Counted from the first letter of the stretch, positions 34,255 to 44,231 are shown. The stretch is DNA of 64,000 bases from SVEL01 sp045125245 (GCA_045125245.1 JBGVNF010000079.1:1-64000); one strand, 5' to 3'. Translations and numbers: made by a program. The notes: generated from the sequence alone by a model not told the origin.

Positions 34255-34746
34255 CTATTTCTTCTTATCCATGAACTGTGGCTCTACATAGTTCAAACCA
34301 TTCATGCTCTTATAGTAATTTGCCGCAATTTTCTTTGTGTTTTTCGCCTGATGTATTTCTCGCTTAACCATATCCATACGGCTCATCAAAGCATCCTTAT
34401 TTCGCTTCTCTGTAGCCTGGATATCCATTGATTTATCAGTAATCTCTGCGATTAATTCCTGCATTTTTGCTATTTCATCTCTGTAAGCGAATTTGTTATT
34501 TAAAAGTTCTTCTTTTACACGAGTGTACACTGTGCTAAAGCCCTTATCTAACTGCTCAAGCTCTTTGATGAGCTCGTCCTTTTTATCAAAGACTACGTCG
34601 AATGCTTCTGGATCAAAGTCCTTTGCAGCTGCTATCTTCGCATGCTCTTCGTTTGCTTCTATGATTTTATCAAGGACTGCTGACTTCTTCACAAGACTCT
34701 GCAACATTATTTCTATATAACTATGCTCTATCTTTCTGTTTTGCAC
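34255..34746 (-). CDS. FliT/FlgN-like flagellar export chaperone
   Basis: 163-residue, highly charged, fully helical protein immediately after fliS, the place fliT takes in Bacillus. FliT-type proteins chaperone the cap FliD or filament proteins. Sequence identity to known FliT cannot be judged by eye, so this is by position and coiled-coil character. The start is GTG 34744-34746, with GAAGAGG 9-10 nt upstream inside fliS; the genes overlap by 26 bp. Confidence 0.65.
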   Translation of the reverse strand: MQNRKIEHSYIEIMLQSLVKKSAVLDKIIEANEEHAKIAAAKDFDPEAFDVVFDKKDELIKELEQLDKGFSTVYTRVKEELLNNKFAYRDEIAKMQELIAEITDKSMDIQATEKRNKDALMSRMDMVKREIHQAKNTKKIAANYYKSMNGLNYVEPQFMDKKK

Positions 34747-35107
34747 CCTTCATTACCTCTTCCCATGTACCGCGCATAGTACGTAAATGTTTAAGAACTT
34801 CTTCCATCATTTCCTTGTCTTTATGAAGGTTTGCCTGACGAAGTCTGTAGATTAGATACTCGTATACTCTGTCAAAATCCTTTGCTACTGGATATTTGAA
34901 GTCGAGAGTATTTCTAAACTCTTCTATAATTCTCTGCGCTTTTCTGATATTATTGTGTGCCTTCTCGATGTCCTTCTCCTCGATTCCTACAATAGCGATA
35001 TTGCAGAATTTGATTGCTCCATCATAGAGCATAAGAGTTAGCTGCGCTGGTGAAGCTGTCATTATTTTATTGTTTGCGTAATTTGAATATCCATTTGGTA
35101 ATGCCAT
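34721..35107 (-). CDS. fliS: Flagellin export chaperone FliS
   Basis: 128-residue four-helix-bundle chaperone that binds flagellin C-termini before secretion. Family start ALPNGYSNYANNKIMTASPAQLTLMLYDGAIKFCN is clear. ATG 35105-35107 follows AGAGGTGAG. It is 21 bp after fliD and overlaps the fliT-like gene. Confidence 0.95.
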   Translation of the reverse strand: MALPNGYSNYANNKIMTASPAQLTLMLYDGAIKFCNIAIVGIEEKDIEKAHNNIRKAQRIIEEFRNTLDFKYPVAKDFDRVYEYLIYRLRQANLHKDKEMMEEVLKHLRTMRGTWEEVMKGAKQKDRA

Positions 35108-35128
35108 ACCTACTCACCTCTTTTTCTA

Positions 35129-37123
35129 TTACATTCCAGTTCCGAAGAACGATGATAATGATGCTGTCTGTGACTGAAGCTTCGCCATTGCTGTTTCCAT
35201 AGCTGAGAACTTCTTTACATATTTGTCTCTATAATCTTCTATCTTATCTTCCCATGTACTGAGCTTCTTTGTGTAGCTGTCGTACTGAGACTGCATTGTC
35301 TTGTCATTGTAAATCTTAAATGCACTAGATGTGCTTGTAGACTTAGATAACTTATCTGACAATGTCTTATATAAATCCTTCATTATATTTGAGAAGAATT
35401 CGATTGTATTTTCAGGGTCAGCTACGAGAGCTGCCTTTAATTTATCTGCATTAGCCTTTGATGATTCATCATCTGGGTCACCATCGATATGGTAGTTAGC
35501 CTTTTCATTATCCTCAGCTGTGAAGTAACCAGCTGTCTTGATACCAAATGATGATAATGAATATGTCTTTCCATCTATCTGATAGCTCTTTATCATAACT
35601 GACTTCATAGATGACATCACTGTGCTAAGTGTTCCATCTCTTCTAAGAGATGCTGTCTTTAAGATGCCTTCCCACTTCTCAAGCTGTGTCTCTGAAAGTT
35701 CTTCCTCTTCAGCTTCTGTAAGTGGCTCATAATCTCCAGCTGATGGAGCATTATACTTTGTAGACATCTCTGTCATAAGCTCATTGTATTCCTTGAAAAA
35801 GCTCTTTATCTTATCGTAAATCGCATCCACATCTGTATCAGTTGTGATTGTGATTATCTCATCTTCATCTGTAAGTGCCTTCGCATTGATAGTAAGACCA
35901 TTTATCTGGAAGCTATTGCTATTTGATATAAATTCTGCACCGTTAAGCTCGATTATAGCATCCTGGCCATCTATCTTTACTGCACCGCTATTATATAACT
36001 CGCCGTACTTTGCCTTTAACTCATCAAGCTGTGTCTTCTCAGCTGCAGTCAAACCATCTGCCTTCTTGCTCTTCTCGTAAAGGTCTGCGTAGTCTACCAT
36101 ATCTTTAGCATATGCAAGCTTATCCTCATATGTCTTTACATATTTCTGATAATCTGCGTTTGTATCAGCATAATCAACTGCCAATCTAAGAACTGTAGCA
36201 TATCTCTCCATATCTGCCAAATCATTTAACTTAAGGGATTCACCTATCTCCTGAGACTGTGTGTTTAGAAGTGTGATTTTCTCTGTAATCGCAGTCTTTT
36301 GTTCTTCTGTCAATGTTGTATCTGTATCAAGCTTCTCTTGAAGCTCCTTTATCTTATCTGGAATACCCACTTTGTATTGCTTAAGAAGGTCAGCCACATA
36401 ATCTTTCTTAGCATTTGCCTCTATAGTTGTAACATTGTTATTTGCCACATATTTTCTATAATCATCTATAACTGAATCTGATACCACGCTAAGGCCCAAT
36501 TTCTTAAGTGCATCTGCTCCCTCTTCACCATCGCCTACGATAGAGAAGTCTGCTTCCACACCGCCTGTCTTAGCACTTATGAAAAATCTTCCATTGTGCT
36601 CATCAAAGCTTGTTGTAAGACCCATATCTCCAAGCTCTGCCTTAAGTTCCTTTATACTCATAGAAGCCTTCAAATCAAGTGTCTTCTCTTCGCCGCCCAC
36701 TGTTATCTTAAGCTTGCTGTCTTTGATGCCAAGCTCACTTAACTTAGTTGATTCCTTTACAGCTCCGCCGCTGCTAGTTTCAATTTTCGCACCTGTAAGA
36801 TATGCAGTCTTAGCAAGCTGCTTAATCTTAAGCTCCTGAGTTCCATTTACAGCAGATGTCGAAGCTGAAACTGTTGCCTTTTTTTCATTTGAAGATGTTG
36901 TATTCTTCAATGAGTAATGCGATGTGAGCTGCATATTACTTAAAGAACCTGTATAGAAGCCATATATCTTGCTATTAAGATCCTTCCAAGCCTCCTGCTT
37001 ATATTCAAGAGTCTTTCTTTGCTTAAATACCTTGTCTTTCTTGGTGCTGTACGCAGATACAAGCTCTTCAATCATTGCATCTGTATCCATACCCGATACT
37101 AAACCTGATAATCGCATTGCCAT
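35129..37123 (-). CDS. fliD: Flagellar filament cap protein FliD
   Basis: Cap that helps flagellin assemble at the filament tip. About 664 residues from ATG 37121-37123 (MAMRLSGLVSGMDTDAMIEELV), chosen from AAGGAAG 8 nt upstream. N-terminal FliD_N signature SGLVSGMDT, the middle cap domains with WKDLNSKIYGFYT and ASTSAVNGTQEL, and a FliD_C tail with ALVADPENTIEFFSNIM and MQSQYDSYTKKL. Longer than the roughly 500-residue Bacillus protein because of an extended helical insert at about 225-385. Confidence 0.95.
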   Translation of the reverse strand: MAMRLSGLVSGMDTDAMIEELVSAYSTKKDKVFKQRKTLEYKQEAWKDLNSKIYGFYTGSLSNMQLTSHYSLKNTTSSNEKKATVSASTSAVNGTQELKIKQLAKTAYLTGAKIETSSGGAVKESTKLSELGIKDSKLKITVGGEEKTLDLKASMSIKELKAELGDMGLTTSFDEHNGRFFISAKTGGVEADFSIVGDGEEGADALKKLGLSVVSDSVIDDYRKYVANNNVTTIEANAKKDYVADLLKQYKVGIPDKIKELQEKLDTDTTLTEEQKTAITEKITLLNTQSQEIGESLKLNDLADMERYATVLRLAVDYADTNADYQKYVKTYEDKLAYAKDMVDYADLYEKSKKADGLTAAEKTQLDELKAKYGELYNSGAVKIDGQDAIIELNGAEFISNSNSFQINGLTINAKALTDEDEIITITTDTDVDAIYDKIKSFFKEYNELMTEMSTKYNAPSAGDYEPLTEAEEEELSETQLEKWEGILKTASLRRDGTLSTVMSSMKSVMIKSYQIDGKTYSLSSFGIKTAGYFTAEDNEKANYHIDGDPDDESSKANADKLKAALVADPENTIEFFSNIMKDLYKTLSDKLSKSTSTSSAFKIYNDKTMQSQYDSYTKKLSTWEDKIEDYRDKYVKKFSAMETAMAKLQSQTASLSSFFGTGM

Positions 37124-37154
37124 AGTCTTCACTTCCTTTCCTTAATCTACTGTT

Positions 37155-37547
37155 TTATAATCTCTTATCTACCATGATGCCTGCTAATTCCCATGCCTTT
37201 GCGATGAGTTCCAATGTCTCCTCTGCTGGGAATTCCTTTATGACATCTTTTGTCTCTTTGTCTACCATCTTTATTGTCACACGGCCTGTTCCTTCGTGAA
37301 TTCCGTACTGACATGAAATATTCTGTAGCTTCTTATTCATATCAGCCACAGTCTTTTTAATCTGTTCGTTTGAATACTCTCTATTATTACCTAAACCTTT
37401 GTCATCAGTATTAACCTTCAAAGGCTCTGCTGCCACCTTTGGCGCTTCAGCTTGCTCTGCCTCTGCCATCTTTGGCTGTGATACCTGCGGCATCGGTTGT
37501 GTTGTCTGCATAGCTGCCTGTACATTTTTAATTCCTTCTACTGTCAT
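37155..37547 (-). CDS. flaG: FlaG family protein
   Basis: 130 residues. The C-terminal 90 residues carry the FlaG domain (ADMNKKLQNISCQYGIHEGTGRVTIKMVD... KEFPAEETLELIAKAWELAGIMVDKRL), which affects filament length in other bacteria. ATG 37545-37547 is selected by AAGGAGGG 8 nt upstream. The N-terminal 45 residues are Gln/Pro/Ala-rich and probably disordered. It follows a likely internal sigma-28 promoter and leads flaG-fliD-fliS. Confidence 0.88.
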   Translation of the reverse strand: MTVEGIKNVQAAMQTTQPMPQVSQPKMAEAEQAEAPKVAAEPLKVNTDDKGLGNNREYSNEQIKKTVADMNKKLQNISCQYGIHEGTGRVTIKMVDKETKDVIKEFPAEETLELIAKAWELAGIMVDKRL

Positions 37548-37624
37548 ATAAAATCCCTCCTTGGATAAACGCATAACAAAGCGGAAAACTTCCCGCATTA
37601 CTTCCTTAGTTACCCTTTAACCTT

Positions 37625-37651
37625 TTATCGGCATTTTTTGACAAAAGGTTA
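37625..37651 (-). promoter_or_regulatory. Internal sigma-28 promoter of flaG-fliD-fliS
   Basis: Minus-strand TAAC (37648-37651), 15-bp spacer, GCCGATAA (37625-37632, perfect -10). Lies in the 110-bp csrA-flaG gap. Confidence 0.65.
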
Positions 37652-37709
37652 ATACTTTATGTGAAAAAATTTCAGGTTCATACTTCAAACGACCTTTTTT
37701 ACTACAAAT

Positions 37710-37928
37710 TTACTTTAAAAGATTCTTTAATGCTTCCATAGCACCTTCATTTGCAGCTGCCTGGTTAGCCTCCTGAATCTGTAAATATACTTCCTTACGA
37801 TAAATTGGTACTGACTTAGGTGCTGATATGCCGAGCTTTACCTGGTCACCCTTTATCTCGATAATTGTTATCTCTACGTTATTGTTAATAACTATTGCTT
37901 CGTCTTTCTTTCTTGATAATGCTAACAT
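37710..37928 (-). CDS. csrA: Carbon storage regulator CsrA
   Basis: 72-residue RNA-binding dimer that binds GGA hairpins over ribosome binding sites; in Bacillus it represses flagellin translation and is sequestered by FliW. Core MLALSRKKDEAIVINNNVEITIIEIKGDQVKLGI is intact, including the Leu4 and basic residues of the RNA-binding strand. 15 bp after fliW. The three flagellin leaders in this window carry matching hairpins. Confidence 0.96.
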   Translation of the reverse strand: MLALSRKKDEAIVINNNVEITIIEIKGDQVKLGISAPKSVPIYRKEVYLQIQEANQAAANEGAMEALKNLLK

Positions 37929-37943
37929 ATTCTTCCCTCCCTA

Positions 37944-38396
37944 CTATTCCTTATTGCCTTTAAGTACATCATAGATTGGGTACTTTATAAGATATTTTTC
38001 ATCTTCAAGTATAATCTGACATGCCTTTAAATTTGCTGTATTGATAATAAATGGTGCTCTTAAGTTAGATGTCATCTTCTCTATTTCTGGTGGCACTGTA
38101 ACTGTTGTAAGTACAAGAATGTCATCGCCGTCGATATCACCTAAACTATTTAAAAGCTCATCCTCTACCTCTGGATTATACTCTGGGCAAACCTTCAATG
38201 GATCAAGCACTGGCATAGCAAAGCCTGGCTCATCAATTGACTGCATCCATGAGATAAGATTTGTTCCACCGCTCTCCTCGTCATGAATAAGCATAAATCT
38301 CTTTAAATCAGGAAATCCCAAGATACCGTCTTCAAATGTTAAGAACTTACTCTCATCAACTTCAATTTCTCCAAAAATTTTTGTTTTTACTATCAT
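37944..38396 (-). CDS. fliW: Flagellar assembly factor FliW
   Basis: 150 residues; binds flagellin or, when flagellin is exported, CsrA, relieving CsrA repression. Family landmarks FLTFEDGILGFPDLKRFMLIHDEESG, MQSIDEPGFAMPVLDP and ANLKACQIILEDEKYLIKYPI. ATG 38394-38396 follows AAGGAGG. Directly upstream of csrA, as in Bacillus. Confidence 0.96.
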   Translation of the reverse strand: MIVKTKIFGEIEVDESKFLTFEDGILGFPDLKRFMLIHDEESGGTNLISWMQSIDEPGFAMPVLDPLKVCPEYNPEVEDELLNSLGDIDGDDILVLTTVTVPPEIEKMTSNLRAPFIINTANLKACQIILEDEKYLIKYPIYDVLKGNKE

Positions 38397-38431
38397 TATA
38401 ATATCCTCCTTGAAATACCTTCTATATTATT

Positions 38432-39871
38432 TTATAGAAAATCTAATAACGACTTCTGTACTACCTTTGCCGATGTAGCAAGTGATGCATCATATACAGC
38501 CTGCGCTGCTGCCCACTCTACCGCTACCTCTTCTTCTTCTATTTCCTCGTTTTTACTCTTTAAGTCTTCAACGTTTAGCTTTTGTGTAGTAAGTCTTTCT
38601 TCGTTAAGAGATAATCTGATAAGTCTTGCACCTATATCTGATAACTCTATACTAAGTGTTTCCTGATGATTCTTATAAGCTGTTATACCGCCTGAGAAGG
38701 TATCCTTCATATTCGATTCTGCGTATGACAACTCAAGCTCAAGAACCTTTTTCATGGAATTTATCTGTCTAATAGCTGTTTCATCACCCTCTGTCTCTAA
38801 TCTCTTATCAAGGGCCGCTATCTTTGTCTGAACATCTATAGCTGTTGTCACGCTCTGAATTATTTCATCCAAATCTCTTGCGATTCCGTGTGGCAATACG
38901 TTCTGTGCCTGTGTATTTATAGTAATAGTCTGACCAAAGTTTATAGTGTAGTTAATAGGCTGGTCTGCCTGTGTATAATCAACACCCTTTGTTTCATTTG
39001 TACAAGAGAAATAATGCTCCGGTCTTAAATCTCCCTGTTCAAAACCTGTCTTGCTATAATTAACAGTCATATTATTGCCTGCCGTCAATGAGTCAAACGC
39101 ATTCTTACCAAGAAGAAGCTCACCTGTCTCCTTTATGTATGTAATAGACGCCTGTGGAACTGTCATATATGCTGTCGCATTGTTTATTGACATTTCTCTT
39201 AAGTTACCAGTCGCTATACTGTATGTCTGACCACCAATCGTAATACTCTCAATAGAATCGATATCCTTATATCCTAAATTTACCACATGATGCTGGTTGT
39301 TGTAAATAGCTGTTCCCGCAACATCTCTAATTGTATCAATATTTAATCCATAAATTCTATTTGTATTCTTTACATCATCACTGTCGAATTCTTCAGTAAT
39401 AGTGTATTTTGTATTTGGCTCATCCTCGCCAAATGTAAGGTTACTATCTGTCTTATATCCTGTAAATATTGTTCTATCTACGAGATTTGCATCTCCATCT
39501 GAATATATCTGGTCGCGAAGCTGCTTCAATGTAGTAACTAGTGTATTTCTTTCATCTACTGTATTGTAGCCGTCTACACCCTGATTACAATAATATGTAA
39601 TATCTGTCAATACTGAGTTTATACTCTCAATTGCTTCCTGTGTTGTCTCCATCCATGATCTTGCATCAGGGATATTTTTATCCAGATACTGTTTAATCTC
39701 GTTGTAGGTAGAACGAAGTCTCAATGCACGAATTGCAACTATTGGGTCCTCTGAAGGTCTTTGTATCTTCTTAGTTGTTGAAAGCTGTGTGTTTAACTTA
39801 TCAGAAAGTGTTTTATTCTTGCTGATATTATTAAGAGAATTATTTATCATTATGCCGTTTGTAATTCGCAT
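38432..39871 (-). CDS. flgL: Flagellar hook-filament junction protein FlgL
   Basis: 479-residue junction protein between hook and filament. Conserved N-terminal flagellin-like helix MRITNGIMINNSLNNISKNKTLSDKLNTQLSTTKKI and C-terminal helix ending AAQAVYDASLATSAKVVQKSLLDFL. The middle is larger than in Bacillus FlgL (about 300 residues), a common Lachnospiraceae feature. 42 bp after the second flgK. Confidence 0.94.
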   Translation of the reverse strand: MRITNGIMINNSLNNISKNKTLSDKLNTQLSTTKKIQRPSEDPIVAIRALRLRSTYNEIKQYLDKNIPDARSWMETTQEAIESINSVLTDITYYCNQGVDGYNTVDERNTLVTTLKQLRDQIYSDGDANLVDRTIFTGYKTDSNLTFGEDEPNTKYTITEEFDSDDVKNTNRIYGLNIDTIRDVAGTAIYNNQHHVVNLGYKDIDSIESITIGGQTYSIATGNLREMSINNATAYMTVPQASITYIKETGELLLGKNAFDSLTAGNNMTVNYSKTGFEQGDLRPEHYFSCTNETKGVDYTQADQPINYTINFGQTITINTQAQNVLPHGIARDLDEIIQSVTTAIDVQTKIAALDKRLETEGDETAIRQINSMKKVLELELSYAESNMKDTFSGGITAYKNHQETLSIELSDIGARLIRLSLNEERLTTQKLNVEDLKSKNEEIEEEEVAVEWAAAQAVYDASLATSAKVVQKSLLDFL

Positions 39872-39913
39872 CTTTTACTCCTTTCTGCACTATAGCTCAC
39901 TTTTAATTAATCT

Positions 39914-41398
39914 TTATATACCTGTCTCGTTAATTAATTTATCGTACACTTCTGACATAATCTGAATAACCTTTGCAGATAAATCATAAGCTTCCTGATA
40001 TTTTACAAGATTCATAGCTTCCTCATCCTTATCAACACCCATGATTGAAAGTCTCTGATTCTGGATAAGATTTCTAAAATTTGTGTAATTTCTTTCATTA
40101 TCCTGAGCTTTCTTGGAATCGATTGAAAGCTCTGTAATAATTGTATTTAAGGCTTCTTTTGATGTACCACCATCAAAATTTCTATATTCCTTAGACTCAA
40201 CTAACTTATCTATAATATCTGTAGCACTTATGCTGTTTGTTCCAACTGTACTTGTCGCCATCTTTGCTGGGTCGTTTAATATATCAGGATTTACAATGTA
40301 TCTGTCATCCTCTTCTCTATGAATGAACAATGGTATATCTTCCACTTTTTCATCATATAAGTTAACTCCATCCTTATGGATATCATTAAGTGTAGTTGTA
40401 AGCTGTTCTAAGAACTTCTCAACTTCATTGATATAGTATGGAATTCCCTTGAATTCTATAGGAACTGAGTTTGGATTGTTTGGCTCTGGAATGTAGTTAT
40501 TACCATCTCTAAGCTTTATAAGCGCTGCCAATGTTCCTATAGTTCCTGATGTAGCCGGATTAAAATCTTCTCCGTAGCTCCACTTTATATCATATAAACC
40601 AACCAAGTCATCTGAGTCCGCTTTATCTTCTCTAGCAACTACTTCCAAGCTGAAGCAATCGTAATTGTTTACAAGTGACTTTCCACATATTGTTACGTAG
40701 AATTCCGATTTACCGTTTGCATAGCTTATTTCATTTGTATCTATTTCTACGATACTTGACAACTCATCAAGAAGTAATGCTCTCTTATCTCTTAATGTAT
40801 TCGCATTTGCACCCTGAAGCTCGATTACATTTATCTGCTTATTTATAATAGCAATTTCCTTAGCCAACGCATTTATCTGGTCTACATTACTGCTTATTTC
40901 GGCATTTATATCTGCCTGTGTATTCTGAAGATTTGTTCTTATGGTTGTCATATACTCTAAGAAGTTCTGTGCGTAATTAAGCATCGAGCTTCTAGCTGAC
41001 AAATCTGCCGGTGTCTTACTAAGCTCTTCCAAGCTGTTGTAAAAACCACCAAACTCTGTTGTAAATCCGCTTGTTCCATCATCTGCGAAATAATCTTCTA
41101 TCTGTGTAAGATAATAAGAGCGTGTGGATGAATCTCCCTGCTTACACTGATTAAGCCAATACTTTACATCATAATACTCATCTCTTATTCTTGTGATGTT
41201 ATTAACCTCTACACCACTACCCAACTGTCCATATCTTTGATATACACGAAGTGGTCTCGATGCCTGCTGTGTGGCAGTCTGTCTGGAATATCCTTCTGTC
41301 TGTTCATTGGACATATTATTGGCTGTTATATTAAGCCATGTATTTGCTGCATATAGTCCTGATGTTCCTATATGCAATCCAAAAAATGAATTTGCCAT
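39914..41398 (-). CDS. flgK: Flagellar hook-associated protein FlgK, second copy
   Basis: 494 residues with the FlgK N-terminal helix (FGLHIGTSGLYAANTWLNITANNMSNEQTEGYSRQ) and a C-terminal DKDEEAMNLVKYQEAYDLSAKVIQIMSEVYDKLIN. It differs from the upstream 639-residue copy in the middle and is shorter. Two FlgK-type proteins in tandem suggest a two-part hook-filament joint. 41 bp after the first copy. Confidence 0.92.
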   Translation of the reverse strand: MANSFFGLHIGTSGLYAANTWLNITANNMSNEQTEGYSRQTATQQASRPLRVYQRYGQLGSGVEVNNITRIRDEYYDVKYWLNQCKQGDSSTRSYYLTQIEDYFADDGTSGFTTEFGGFYNSLEELSKTPADLSARSSMLNYAQNFLEYMTTIRTNLQNTQADINAEISSNVDQINALAKEIAIINKQINVIELQGANANTLRDKRALLLDELSSIVEIDTNEISYANGKSEFYVTICGKSLVNNYDCFSLEVVAREDKADSDDLVGLYDIKWSYGEDFNPATSGTIGTLAALIKLRDGNNYIPEPNNPNSVPIEFKGIPYYINEVEKFLEQLTTTLNDIHKDGVNLYDEKVEDIPLFIHREEDDRYIVNPDILNDPAKMATSTVGTNSISATDIIDKLVESKEYRNFDGGTSKEALNTIITELSIDSKKAQDNERNYTNFRNLIQNQRLSIMGVDKDEEAMNLVKYQEAYDLSAKVIQIMSEVYDKLINETGI

Positions 41399-41438
41399 AA
41401 TTTACTCCTTTCTCTGCCATCACTTTAACCTACATCTT

Positions 41439-43358
41439 TTACCAGTTACCTACTCTGTTTATAAGTGTATCTATCATATCCGAAATAGTTGTTATATATC
41501 TTGATGACGCATTGTATGCATTCTGGAATTTAATCAGATTTGTTAATTCTTCTTCTGATGTAACTCCCTGCTTTGATTCTCTCTTTTCATCTATTGATGA
41601 AATCAAATCTGACTGACTTTGTGCGATAGCGTTGTACATATAACCGTCATTTCCGATGATACCTACCATTGCACTGTAGTAGTCATTTATATCTTTCTTT
41701 GTAGTATTGTTTGGATCGATACAACCTGTAGCTTCATCCCACGCCTTAAGTAATCTCTCTCCAAGCCTTAAGTCTACATTTTCTTCTTTATCCTTAAGTG
41801 GAAGGTAAGCATAATTGTCTAATATAACCTGATTTACTTCTATATTACCTAAACTATAGTATGCTTCATCGCCAAATTCATCATTTCTATTGTAAATGTA
41901 ATATTCCTTACCGTCCGCTCCTGTTACTTTTGTATATCTATTTTTCTGATTATCTCTTACAAATAACTCTGTACCAGGTGTCGCATTCTCATCTGTACCG
42001 TATGATGTTTTGTCCATATCAAGGACTGTTAATGTCTTTCCTGCTGGCACTGTAACTGTCACTCCGCCTGGAGTTGTTATAGTTCCAAACTGGTCAACTG
42101 CAACACTTCCATTATTTACACCTTCAAGGAGTACATCCCTTAATGCATCATCTACATTAAATATGTTTTCTCCCTCTGGAACTGTCAATGTCAATCCTGC
42201 TCCTGTATCAATAGTTGTCATCGGTGATAATATATCATTGATGAGTGTTACAACTCTATTTACAAGCTGGTCGAACATCGCCTGAGACTTCATTACTACT
42301 GTATTTCCTACTGTCTTATTGTAATCAACAGCTTCTACCTCGTAATAATTTTCCAAATCCAATCTAAACTGGGCTGTTCCTGCATCTCCCTCTGGATAAT
42401 CAGCTCTCTCTGGTTTAACAGGAATGTCTGTGTAATCTGCTACGTATCCACCTCTTGCTAAAAGGTATCCCTTTAATTCACCGATATCGTTGTTCTTCTG
42501 AGGTGTTATCGCTTCCTTAAGATTGAATACTGGCGCACCGTCCAGCTGTGGCCACACTGGCGATAGATACTGCGAATCCTGTTCTGCTCCTTCAAGCTGT
42601 CCAAGCTCCATATGCCACACACCTGCAACAGTTACAAATTCCTGTCCTTCAGCTCTAACTGTAACATATCCGTTATCGTCTTCTTCGTAAGCTATCTTTA
42701 TGAGATTGCCAAGCTCGTCAAGAGCCATATCTCTCTGGTCTCTTAAGTCTGCAGCTGTCTCTATCTTTGCAGCTTCTACAACTGCTATCTCTCTGTTAAG
42801 ATAGTAGATTTTATCTGCCAATTCATTGATTCTATCTACACAGTCAGTAACCTTTTGGTCTACCTTCTTCTGGTAGTCTATAAGCTCCTGATAGATGCTG
42901 TTTGCTCTTCCTATAAATGCTTGAGCACTCATAACCAATGCTGAACGAGCTACTAAGCTGTCTGGCGTCTTTGCCACCTCATTCATAGAATTCCACAAAT
43001 CATTGATTGCCGCCTGGAACTGAACGCCTTCTGTCTCACCGAAAATATCCTGTACTTCCTCCGAAGCTTCATATCTAGCTTTGTAGAAAGTCTGGCGTCC
43101 ACCTTCTTCTCTGTACGCTCTATCTAATAAAAGGTCCCTTAAATGTCGTGTTTCTGCCGACACAACACCGAGACCTATCTGATTCATATTTACTTGTGTA
43201 AGACCATATTTCTGATATATTCCGTCAGCCATACTAACCTGCTGTCTTACATAACCTTCTGTGTATATATTAGCTAAGTTATGTGAAGTAACATTGATAG
43301 CATTCTGCTGTGCTTTTAATCCGGATACACCAGTCCACATACTTGTCATAAGTGACAT
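41439..43358 (-). CDS. flgK: Flagellar hook-associated protein FlgK, first copy
   Basis: 639-residue hook-filament junction protein. N-terminal TGVSGLKAQQNAINVTSHNLANIYTEGYVRQ and C-terminal EEELTNLIKFQNAYNASSRYITTISDMIDTLINRVGNW are classic FlgK. The middle (about 300-560) holds extra beta-rich and charged domains not shared with the second copy. Follows flgN by 15 bp in the operon. Confidence 0.95.
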   Translation of the reverse strand: MSLMTSMWTGVSGLKAQQNAINVTSHNLANIYTEGYVRQQVSMADGIYQKYGLTQVNMNQIGLGVVSAETRHLRDLLLDRAYREEGGRQTFYKARYEASEEVQDIFGETEGVQFQAAINDLWNSMNEVAKTPDSLVARSALVMSAQAFIGRANSIYQELIDYQKKVDQKVTDCVDRINELADKIYYLNREIAVVEAAKIETAADLRDQRDMALDELGNLIKIAYEEDDNGYVTVRAEGQEFVTVAGVWHMELGQLEGAEQDSQYLSPVWPQLDGAPVFNLKEAITPQKNNDIGELKGYLLARGGYVADYTDIPVKPERADYPEGDAGTAQFRLDLENYYEVEAVDYNKTVGNTVVMKSQAMFDQLVNRVVTLINDILSPMTTIDTGAGLTLTVPEGENIFNVDDALRDVLLEGVNNGSVAVDQFGTITTPGGVTVTVPAGKTLTVLDMDKTSYGTDENATPGTELFVRDNQKNRYTKVTGADGKEYYIYNRNDEFGDEAYYSLGNIEVNQVILDNYAYLPLKDKEENVDLRLGERLLKAWDEATGCIDPNNTTKKDINDYYSAMVGIIGNDGYMYNAIAQSQSDLISSIDEKRESKQGVTSEEELTNLIKFQNAYNASSRYITTISDMIDTLINRVGNW

Positions 43359-43373
43359 ATGTCTGCACCGCCT

Positions 43374-43886
43374 TTACTGTTTTGCATCAAAGACTCCCAC
43401 GCCTGTTACATGTTTTGTATTCAATGCATTCTTTGTATAATTTCCAGTTTCAGGTTCCTGATATGCGCTCTTTAAAAGATTGAGATTGTACTTTATAAAA
43501 TCAAGCGACTCATTCACAAGTCCTTTGTTCATCTCATTTACCGATGTCATCTTTCTAAGAGTTTCTCTAAGTTTATCATACACTTCAAGAAGTCTTTCTT
43601 GTTCAACCTTCTGGCCTTCAAGAAGTGTCACTATATCTAAAACCTTAAGTGTCTCTTCGTCTCTATTAAGAACAAGAGCTATATCTTTTACTACCTCTGT
43701 TCTTCTTTTTTCTAATTTGTTTATCTTGCCTATGACTATCTGCTCTGCTTCTGTTATTTTCTGAAGCTTCTCTAAATCTCCTTTTACTAAAACAGGAGTT
43801 TTTTCTTGAGAGAGTAGTATTAAGTCTTGATATTCTTTTTCTTCTTTATCCAGAACATCTATAAGTTCGTCAATTAAACTTGCCAC
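43374..43886 (-). CDS. flgN: Flagellar export chaperone FlgN
   Basis: 170-residue helical chaperone for FlgK/FlgL secretion. The pattern LIDELIDVLDKEEKEYQDLILLSQEKTPVLVKGDLEKLQKITEAEQ and later LKSAYQEPETGNYTKNA matches FlgN. It stands between flgM and flgK as in Bacillus (yvyG). The GGA-rich GAGAGAGGTAG site precedes ATG 43884-43886. Confidence 0.9.
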   Translation of the reverse strand: MASLIDELIDVLDKEEKEYQDLILLSQEKTPVLVKGDLEKLQKITEAEQIVIGKINKLEKRRTEVVKDIALVLNRDEETLKVLDIVTLLEGQKVEQERLLEVYDKLRETLRKMTSVNEMNKGLVNESLDFIKYNLNLLKSAYQEPETGNYTKNALNTKHVTGVGVFDAKQ

Positions 43887-43905
43887 CTTCTACTACCTCT
43901 CTCAT

Positions 43906-44178
43906 CTAGATTTCAGAAAACTTTCTTAAGAGCATCTCTGCAAAGCTATCAGCATCAACATTATATGTTCCATCAGCTATCTGCTGCTTAAGCTGAGCCA
44001 CTTTGTCTGTACGTACGTCAGGGCTATCTTTAACAGCCTGCTTTGCGATCTGCATATCTCTTCCAAGACTTGATATTTCTACCTTATCTGTCTTTGATAC
44101 ACGAGATGTCTGTGCTGTCTTCATCTTGCCATTTACCCCATAAATCTGAGATATTTGGTTGTAAGCATCTATACGCAT
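43906..44178 (-). CDS. flgM: Anti-sigma-28 factor FlgM
   Basis: 90-residue anti-sigma factor that holds sigma-28 until hook completion. C-terminal sigma-binding half: VAQLKQQIADGTYNVDADSFAEMLLRKF. I prefer the second ATG (44176-44178, MRIDAYNQI) since GGAGGCG lies 9 nt upstream; the first ATG is only 3 nt away. First gene of the late operon, directly under a sigma-28 promoter. Confidence 0.92.
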   Translation of the reverse strand: MRIDAYNQISQIYGVNGKMKTAQTSRVSKTDKVEISSLGRDMQIAKQAVKDSPDVRTDKVAQLKQQIADGTYNVDADSFAEMLLRKFSEI

Positions 44179-44231
44179 ATACATCGCCTCCTTGTAATTT
44201 TCAGGTTCCCCTGATTAGCTTTCTGTATATA

